A stretch of 13,420 nucleotides of DNA, taken from Muribaculaceae bacterium (GTDB lineage Bacteria; Bacteroidota; Bacteroidia; Bacteroidales; Muribaculaceae). Shown in pieces: positions 9,236 through 13,420 of this stretch (positions within the stretch are counted from its first letter, which is position 1; each line of letters starts with the position of its first letter). A model generated the notes under the pieces. The model was not told the origin of the DNA, ran no database searches, and saw nothing but the letters and a program-made list of their open reading frames with translations. Where the stretch lies: contig JAEEVB010000043.1 in NCBI GenBank assembly GCA_016287065.1, positions 1 to 13,420 on the forward strand, written 5' to 3'. Made by a program: the position numbers and the translations under genes.

Positions 9236-9287
9236 CACTGATTTTTGTAGAACAATCTTGCAAAAACAGTTAAAAGTCATTGTAATT

Positions 9288-9665
9288 ATGGACGAGAAAT
9301 TAATGAAACGACTTGCGAAAGACCCCAATGGTCTGATGACCTATGAGTACATCGCTAACAATATAAACAACAATCTTGAAGGCATTTTGCCCGACCTTGT
9401 CGACAACATCATTCAGGTCGACAAGACTGGCCAGTTTGTGGTGAGCACAGCCCGCTACCTGCACGCCATCGATGCCCAGAAGTATGAGATGTGCATCGAC
9501 AAGCTGGTGAAAGCCGCTATCACTCGCGACCGCGAGCATGTCTATCTTGCCGACCTTGCTGTGGCCTTGTGGGGACCCAACTTCAGGGAGAATGCCCGTG
9601 AACTGAGTGAGAATGACGACAATTTCAGGCGCATCTACAAGCGCCTCTATCCCGTGGGAATCTAA
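9288..9665 (+). CDS. Unrecognised small protein between sprA and the cyclophilin gene
   Basis: I do not recognise this 125-residue protein. I chose the ATG at 9288 because it follows an AT-rich leader and a -7 promoter element, and because the frame further upstream (a GTG at 9207 directly after the sprA stop) encodes an unlikely Cys-containing extension across the promoter. It has no signal peptide and no membrane segment, so it should be cytoplasmic. It looks mostly helical: an N-terminal part with an Asn-rich patch (IANNINNN, 22-29), a middle (about 52-90) with VSTARYLHAIDAQKY and DREHVYLADL, then ALWG (93-96) and a charged end (NDDNFRRIYKRLYP, 109-122). Codon use matches its neighbours, and the cyclophilin gene starts 13 bases after its stop, so translation is very likely. 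No function can be assigned. Confidence 0.8.
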   Translation: MDEKLMKRLAKDPNGLMTYEYIANNINNNLEGILPDLVDNIIQVDKTGQFVVSTARYLHAIDAQKYEMCIDKLVKAAITRDREHVYLADLAVALWGPNFRENARELSENDDNFRRIYKRLYPVGI

Positions 9666-9678
9666 GAACTGACGTGAT

Positions 9679-10518
9679 ATGAAAAGACATTTATTAATTA
9701 TAATGTCGGTGCTGGGCCTGTTGCTGCCCGGTGCCGCCCAAACCAAAACAACAGTGGACAACCGAGTGAAAGTGGAGGTGAAGACCTCGCTGGGCGACTT
9801 TGTGGTGGCACTCTATGACGAGACACCGCAGCATCGCGACAATTTCGTGAAACTGGCCGAAGAAGGCTATTATGATGGCGTTCTGTTCCATCGTGTCATC
9901 AACAATTTTATGGTGCAGGCTGGCGACCCGTCGTCAAAGACCGCCGACTCGACGGCTGTGCTGGGCGAGGGCGACCCCGGCTACACACTGCCCGCCGAGT
10001 TTGTCTTTCCCAAGTATTTCCATAAGCGTGGCGCACTGGCTGCAGCTCGCACAGCCGACCAGGTGAATCCCGAGCGCCGCAGTTCGGGCTCTCAGTTCTA
10101 TGTGGTGACAGGTAGGGTATATACTCCGGCCATGCTCGACGACATGAAACTGCGCCTTGCCGACCAGCGCAAGCAGCAGATTTTCATGAGTCTGGCCACG
10201 CAGTATAAAGACTCCATCATGGCCATGCAGCAACGCCAGGATATGGCCGGACTCCAGGCTCTTCAGCAAGAACTGATTGCCAAGACCGAGGCTCAGTATG
10301 CCACTGCTCCCTTCGATTTCACACCTGAGCAGGTCGAGGCCTACACAACCGTGGGTGGTACCCCGCATCTCGACGGCCAGTACACCGTCTATGGCGAGGT
10401 GATTGAGGGCTATGAGGTCATCGACAAGATTCAGAATGTGGAGACTGGTGCACACGACCGTCCGCTTGCCGATGTGAAGATTCTCTCGATGAAGGTGATT
10501 CGCCCTGCATCAAGGTAA
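9679..10518 (+). CDS. Exported cyclophilin-type peptidyl-prolyl cis-trans isomerase with an inserted helical segment
   Basis: Cyclophilins speed cis-trans isomerisation of Xaa-Pro bonds during protein folding. A signal peptide (1-20, cleavage likely after GAA, no lipobox Cys) points to the periplasm. The core is clear: FHRV (70-73), FMVQAGDP (77-84), SGSQFYVV (136-143) and LDGQYTVYGEV (231-241). Aligned by eye to human cyclophilin A, catalytic Arg55 is R72, Phe60 is F77, Met61 is M78, Gln63 is Q80 and Phe113 is Y141, so activity is expected. Trp121, important for cyclosporin binding, is H230. Between Y141 and H230 lie 88 residues where cyclophilin A has seven. This insertion is Gln/Met-rich, charged and probably helical (about 147-228), which explains the 279-residue length. 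The gene starts 13 bases after the preceding small gene and probably shares its transcript. It lies two genes after sprA, so a role in folding outer-membrane or secreted proteins is plausible (inference). Confidence 0.93.
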   Translation: MKRHLLIIMSVLGLLLPGAAQTKTTVDNRVKVEVKTSLGDFVVALYDETPQHRDNFVKLAEEGYYDGVLFHRVINNFMVQAGDPSSKTADSTAVLGEGDPGYTLPAEFVFPKYFHKRGALAAARTADQVNPERRSSGSQFYVVTGRVYTPAMLDDMKLRLADQRKQQIFMSLATQYKDSIMAMQQRQDMAGLQALQQELIAKTEAQYATAPFDFTPEQVEAYTTVGGTPHLDGQYTVYGEVIEGYEVIDKIQNVETGAHDRPLADVKILSMKVIRPASR

Positions 10519-10548
10519 TACCACTGTCCTCACAATCAAGCATAATCC

Positions 10549-11793
10549 TTGATTAGCGTCAGTAAATACAGGTTTCCTAACGGATTGCGACTGCTGCATC
10601 ACTATGATGGGGCCACGCGCATGGTGGCCGTGAATCTGCTCTATGACGTGGGCAGTCGCGACGAGGATGCCACCTGCACCGGTCTGGCGCATCTGTGTGA
10701 GCACCTCATGTTCACCGGCACCGATGAGGTGGGGCAGTACGACACCGAGTTGCAGAAAGCCGGTGGCGACAGCAATGCGTGGACCAATACCGATGTCACC
10801 AACTATTACGAGACCCTTCCTGCCCACAATCTGGAGACCGCCTTGTGGCTCGAGTCCGACCGTCTGCAGCACCTGCGCCTGAGCGAGGAGAGTGTCGAGA
10901 CACAAAAGAAGGTCGTGATCGAGGAGTTCAAGCAACGCAGCCTGAATGTGCCTTATGGCGACCTGTCGCACATCCTGAATGGTGCTGCTTTCAAGGTACA
11001 TCCTTACCGCTGGCCAGTATTGGGTCTGACAACCGACCACATTGCACAGGTGACCCGAGACGATGTGGTGAAGTTCTTCGAGGGCCACTATGCGGTGAAC
11101 AACCTTATCATGTCTATTTCGGGCAATGTGGAGTTCGACCAGGCAGTGCGGCTTGTCGACAGATGGTTCGGTGCCATTGCGCCCCACGACTTGCAGCAGC
11201 GCCGCTTGCCGCAGGAACCTCCTCAGCGTGAACCTCGGCTGGTGAAGAAGCACAGCGATGTGCCGCAAGACCTGCTTTACATCGCTTATCACATGTGTGG
11301 TCGGCGCGATGCCGACTATCAGGCTTGCGACCTGCTGAGCGATGTGCTGGCCAATGGCACATCGTCACGATTCTTTCGCAATGTGCTCATGAAGAGCGAA
11401 GTGTTCAGCGACCTCGATGCCGCCGTGACCGGTACGCTCGACCCCGGCCTGTTTCTTGTGCGTGGTCGCTTGCGCAGTGGTCACACCTTTGCGCAAGCCA
11501 GGCAACTGGTCGATGAGCAGTTGCACGCACTGGTCGAGGAGGGTATTACTGAATATGAGCTGACCAAGTGCACCAACAAGTTTCACTCGCATCTGCTGTT
11601 CGACAACATCGGCTATGCCGACAAGGCATTGCGTCTGTGCGAGTATGAGAATATCTCGGCTGCCGAGGATGTGAATCATGAGGTGGATAAATACAAGCGT
11701 CTCACACCCGAGGCTGTGAAGCGGGTTTCGCGGCAGTTGTTCAGCCCCGAGAATTCTATCACCCTGCATTATGGTCCGGGGGTCGATGAGTAG
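10549..11793 (+). CDS. Single-domain M16 (pitrilysin/insulinase family) zinc metallopeptidase
   Basis: M16 peptidases cleave short or unfolded polypeptides inside a clamshell chamber. The inverted zinc motif HxxEH is present as HLCEH (48-52), with E126 in VVIEEF as the likely third ligand 74 residues on, so the active site looks complete. The second half-domain follows, with GTSSRFFRNVL (270-280) and the region around NKFHSHLLF (343-351). At 414 residues this is a single catalytic unit of the M16B type, expected to act as a dimer. The start is probably TTG at 10549: a stop lies in frame at 10543-10545, no ATG occurs before 10621, and starting there would remove the conserved first strand (KYRFPNGLRLLHH, residues 6-18). 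There is no signal peptide, so it is probably cytoplasmic, unlike the cyclophilin 30 bases upstream. The pair is probably one transcript, but a shared function is not evident. Confidence 0.92.
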   Translation: MISVSKYRFPNGLRLLHHYDGATRMVAVNLLYDVGSRDEDATCTGLAHLCEHLMFTGTDEVGQYDTELQKAGGDSNAWTNTDVTNYYETLPAHNLETALWLESDRLQHLRLSEESVETQKKVVIEEFKQRSLNVPYGDLSHILNGAAFKVHPYRWPVLGLTTDHIAQVTRDDVVKFFEGHYAVNNLIMSISGNVEFDQAVRLVDRWFGAIAPHDLQQRRLPQEPPQREPRLVKKHSDVPQDLLYIAYHMCGRRDADYQACDLLSDVLANGTSSRFFRNVLMKSEVFSDLDAAVTGTLDPGLFLVRGRLRSGHTFAQARQLVDEQLHALVEEGITEYELTKCTNKFHSHLLFDNIGYADKALRLCEYENISAAEDVNHEVDKYKRLTPEAVKRVSRQLFSPENSITLHYGPGVDE

Positions 11794-11971
11794 TGCGTTT
11801 TCTGGATTTGGATCGATTATTTTTATAATAGTTTGATTTCTGATAATGAGGATGTTGTGATGGGTTGTGAATAAAAAATGGCCTAAAAATTTTCTCAGTC
11901 TAAAAAAAAATCGTATTTTTGGGGTTAATTGTTGAATTGCGTCGTTAAATGACGTGTTAAATTATTGTAAT
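11794..11971. other. AT-rich intergenic region between the M16 and DUF349 genes
   Basis: These 178 bases contain no plausible coding frame. A weak AT-only hairpin (ATTAT 11816-11820, ATAAT 11825-11829) lies shortly after the peptidase stop; it lacks G/C pairs and a clean U run, so I do not call it a terminator. The rest is A/T-rich leader and promoter sequence for the next gene. Confidence 0.6.
11891..11921 (+). promoter_or_regulatory. Probable promoter of the DUF349 gene
   Basis: TATTTTTG at 11914-11921 fits the Bacteroidetes -7 consensus TAnnTTTG. TTTC at 11891-11894, 19 bases upstream, is a one-mismatch -33 element. Transcription would begin near 11928, leaving a leader of about 44 bases before the ATG at 11972. 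The leader holds a small stem (CGTC 11940-11943, GACG 11951-11954) and no Shine-Dalgarno sequence. Confidence 0.6.
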
Positions 11972-13420
11972 ATGGAATCGCGTGAAATGTCCCAATCGAA
12001 CGAGAACCTCGAAAAGGATGTAACCCTGAATGAAGAGACTGCAGCCCAAACTCCTGCAGAATCTGAAGAAATTAAAGCTGAGGTGGCCGAAGAGGCCGCT
12101 CAGGAAGTCGAGAATCAGCCATCCCAAGAGCCGGCACCAGAGCCAGAGGCCGTAGCAGAGCCTGAGCCAGTTCCTGCCGAGGAACCTGCACCCGAAGTGG
12201 CTTCTGAACCCGAGCCCGTGGCAGAGCCCGAGCCCGTCGTGGAGGAGAAACCTGCCGAGGAGACTCCAGCTGCTGTTGAACAGGCTCATGAGCCGCAAGA
12301 AGATGTCGACTTCACCAAATTCAGCAAAGAAGAGTTGGTGGCACACCTCGAATGGATGGCCGAACAGCCCATCGACAGTGTGAAAGAAGCTGTGGCGCAA
12401 CTCAAGGCCGCGTTCTTCGCCATGCGTAAGGATGAGATTGCCAAGGAGAAGGAGGCTTTCCTCGCTAATGGCAATGAGGAGGCTGCATTTGCTCCCGCCG
12501 AGGATGCCGACGAACTCAAGGTGAAAGAACTGCTCAACCAGCTGAAGGAAAAGAAAGCCGAGTTTAATGCAGCACAAGAAGCTATCAAAATGGCAAATCT
12601 TGAAAAGAAACAGGCTATCATCGAGCAGATTTTCGAAATCACCAGCGATCCCGATAACGTTAATCGTCAATACAATAAGGTGCAGCAGTTACAGCAGGAG
12701 TTTAAGGCAGTTGGCGAAGTCCCTGCTCCCAATGTCACCGAAGTGTGGAAGAAATATCAGGTGGTGGTAGAGAAGTTCTACGACTTGCTGAAGATGAACA
12801 AGGAACTGCGCGACTACGACTTCAAGAAGAATCTTGAAATCAAGCAGCAGTTGTGTGCCGATGCTGAGCAACTCGACGACCTGACCGATGTGGTCGATGC
12901 CTTCAAGAAGTTGCAAACCCTGCACAATTCTTGGCGTGAGACAGGTCCTGTTGCCAAGGAAATCAGAGAAGAACTCTGGGCTCGTTTCAAGAATGCTTCG
13001 TCGGTCATCAACAAGAAGTATCAGACCTTCTTCGAAGAGCGTAAAGCCAGCGAGAAGGCCAATGCCGATGCCAAGACCCAGCTGTGCGAGCAAATCGAGG
13101 CCATCTCTACCGAAGGTCTCAATTCCTACTCGGCTTGGGATAATGCCACCAAGCAGATCATTGCCCTGCAGGAAGAATGGAAGAAACTCGGTTTCGCCTC
13201 GCGCAAGGTGAATACCGACCTGTTTGCTCGCTTCCGCAAGTCGTGCGACGACTTCTTTGCACAGAAGGCTGCCTTCTTCAAGAAGATGAAGGAAGAACTC
13301 TCGCAGAATCTGGCCAAGAAGACTGAACTCTGCGAGAAAGCCGAGGCCCTGAAGGATTCAACCGACTGGAAGAAGACTACCGACGAACTGGTGGCACTCC
13401 AGAACGAGTGGAAAACTATT
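11972..13420 (+). CDS. DUF349 repeat protein with acidic Pro/Glu-rich N-terminus, 3' truncated
   Basis: The frame opens with ATG at 11972 and is still open at the window edge after 483 codons. Residues 1-112 are acidic and low in complexity, with repeated EPEP and PEPV units at about 53-98, and are probably disordered. From about 208 the protein consists of tandem helical units of about 75 residues typical of DUF349: roughly 208-275, 285-357, 360-433 and a fourth that is cut off. The best-preserved unit holds LQTLHNSWRETGPVAKEIRE (314-333), then LWARFKNA (335-342) and YQTFFE (350-355). The next has LQEEWKKLGFASRK (399-412). These highly charged units should form alpha-helical or coiled-coil bundles. 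There is no signal peptide, so it is probably cytoplasmic. The family's biochemical role is not established to my knowledge. The gene has its own promoter, so it is a separate unit from the peptidase. Confidence 0.9.
   Translation, partial: MESREMSQSNENLEKDVTLNEETAAQTPAESEEIKAEVAEEAAQEVENQPSQEPAPEPEAVAEPEPVPAEEPAPEVASEPEPVAEPEPVVEEKPAEETPAAVEQAHEPQEDVDFTKFSKEELVAHLEWMAEQPIDSVKEAVAQLKAAFFAMRKDEIAKEKEAFLANGNEEAAFAPAEDADELKVKELLNQLKEKKAEFNAAQEAIKMANLEKKQAIIEQIFEITSDPDNVNRQYNKVQQLQQEFKAVGEVPAPNVTEVWKKYQVVVEKFYDLLKMNKELRDYDFKKNLEIKQQLCADAEQLDDLTDVVDAFKKLQTLHNSWRETGPVAKEIREELWARFKNASSVINKKYQTFFEERKASEKANADAKTQLCEQIEAISTEGLNSYSAWDNATKQIIALQEEWKKLGFASRKVNTDLFARFRKSCDDFFAQKAAFFKKMKEELSQNLAKKTELCEKAEALKDSTDWKKTTDELVALQNEWKTI

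Noticed and set aside
9242..9266. TTTTTG/CAAAAA inverted repeat as a terminator or riboswitch
   Set aside because: Only six mostly A-T pairs around a 13-base loop, with no GC stem and no recognisable riboswitch core.
9207..9287. A longer N-terminus for the 125-residue protein, starting at a GTG directly after the sprA stop
   Set aside because: It would run through the -7 promoter element and encode an unlikely leader; the ATG at 9288 fits the upstream sequence better.
10510..11292. A 260-codon - strand open frame opposite the M16 gene
   Set aside because: It mirrors the M16 coding frame, has no domain features and overlaps catalytic-motif codons of the real gene.
11816..11829. ATTAT-TTTT-ATAAT hairpin as the terminator of the cyclophilin-M16 run
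   Set aside because: It is entirely A/T, too weak for an intrinsic terminator, and lacks a following U run.
11957..12670. A 237-codon open frame on the - strand under the DUF349 gene
   Set aside because: It is antisense to a well-supported coding sequence, and its Leu/Phe/Gly-rich composition is what the reverse complement of Glu/Ala/Lys codons gives.
1..13420. Mobile element, CRISPR, phage or defence island
   Set aside because: No transposase, integrase, terminal repeats, regular spaced repeats, toxin-antitoxin pair or tRNA was seen; base and codon use are uniform across the window.

Overview
The window is 13.4 kb of ordinary chromosomal sequence from a gut-type member of the Bacteroidales, with every gene on the + strand. 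The evidence for that placement is a full-length SprA/Sov protein, promoters of the Bacteroidetes type (TTTG, about 20 bases, then TAnnTTTG), start codons without Shine-Dalgarno sequences, and a secreted protease ending in the paired 'VNVSDVTALIN' dockerin-like repeats common in Prevotellaceae and Muribaculaceae. I cannot decide between those two families from the sequence alone.

Layout. Bases 2-973 hold the 3' part of a subtilisin-like (S8) secreted protease with a C-terminal dockerin-like tail. A 121-base gap follows, with an inverted repeat and a near-perfect promoter. This promoter serves ruvA (1095-1685, Holliday junction DNA-binding protein) and probably sprA (1731-9206, a 2491-residue outer-membrane translocon of the type IX secretion system), because only 45 bases with no visible promoter or terminator separate the two. 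A promoter-like -7 element at 9228-9235 precedes a tight three-gene run. The run holds an unrecognised 125-residue protein (9288-9665), an exported cyclophilin-type prolyl isomerase with a large helical insertion (9679-10518), and a single-domain M16 zinc peptidase with a probable TTG start (10549-11793). A 178-base AT-rich gap with a second TAnnTTTG element then leads into a DUF349 protein (11972 to beyond the window end), which has a Pro/Glu-rich acidic head and tandem helical repeats.

How the genes relate. RuvA works in recombination and repair and is functionally unrelated to SprA. SprA, the exported cyclophilin and the secreted protease all concern the cell envelope. The most interesting link is the cyclophilin two genes after sprA, because a periplasmic prolyl isomerase could help fold SprA or its cargo. 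I see no CRISPR array, tRNA, rRNA, insertion sequence, phage gene or defence system. I found no clear candidate for a wholly new system; the best leads are the sprA-cyclophilin neighbourhood, the insertion in the cyclophilin, the unrecognised small protein and the dockerin-like tail.
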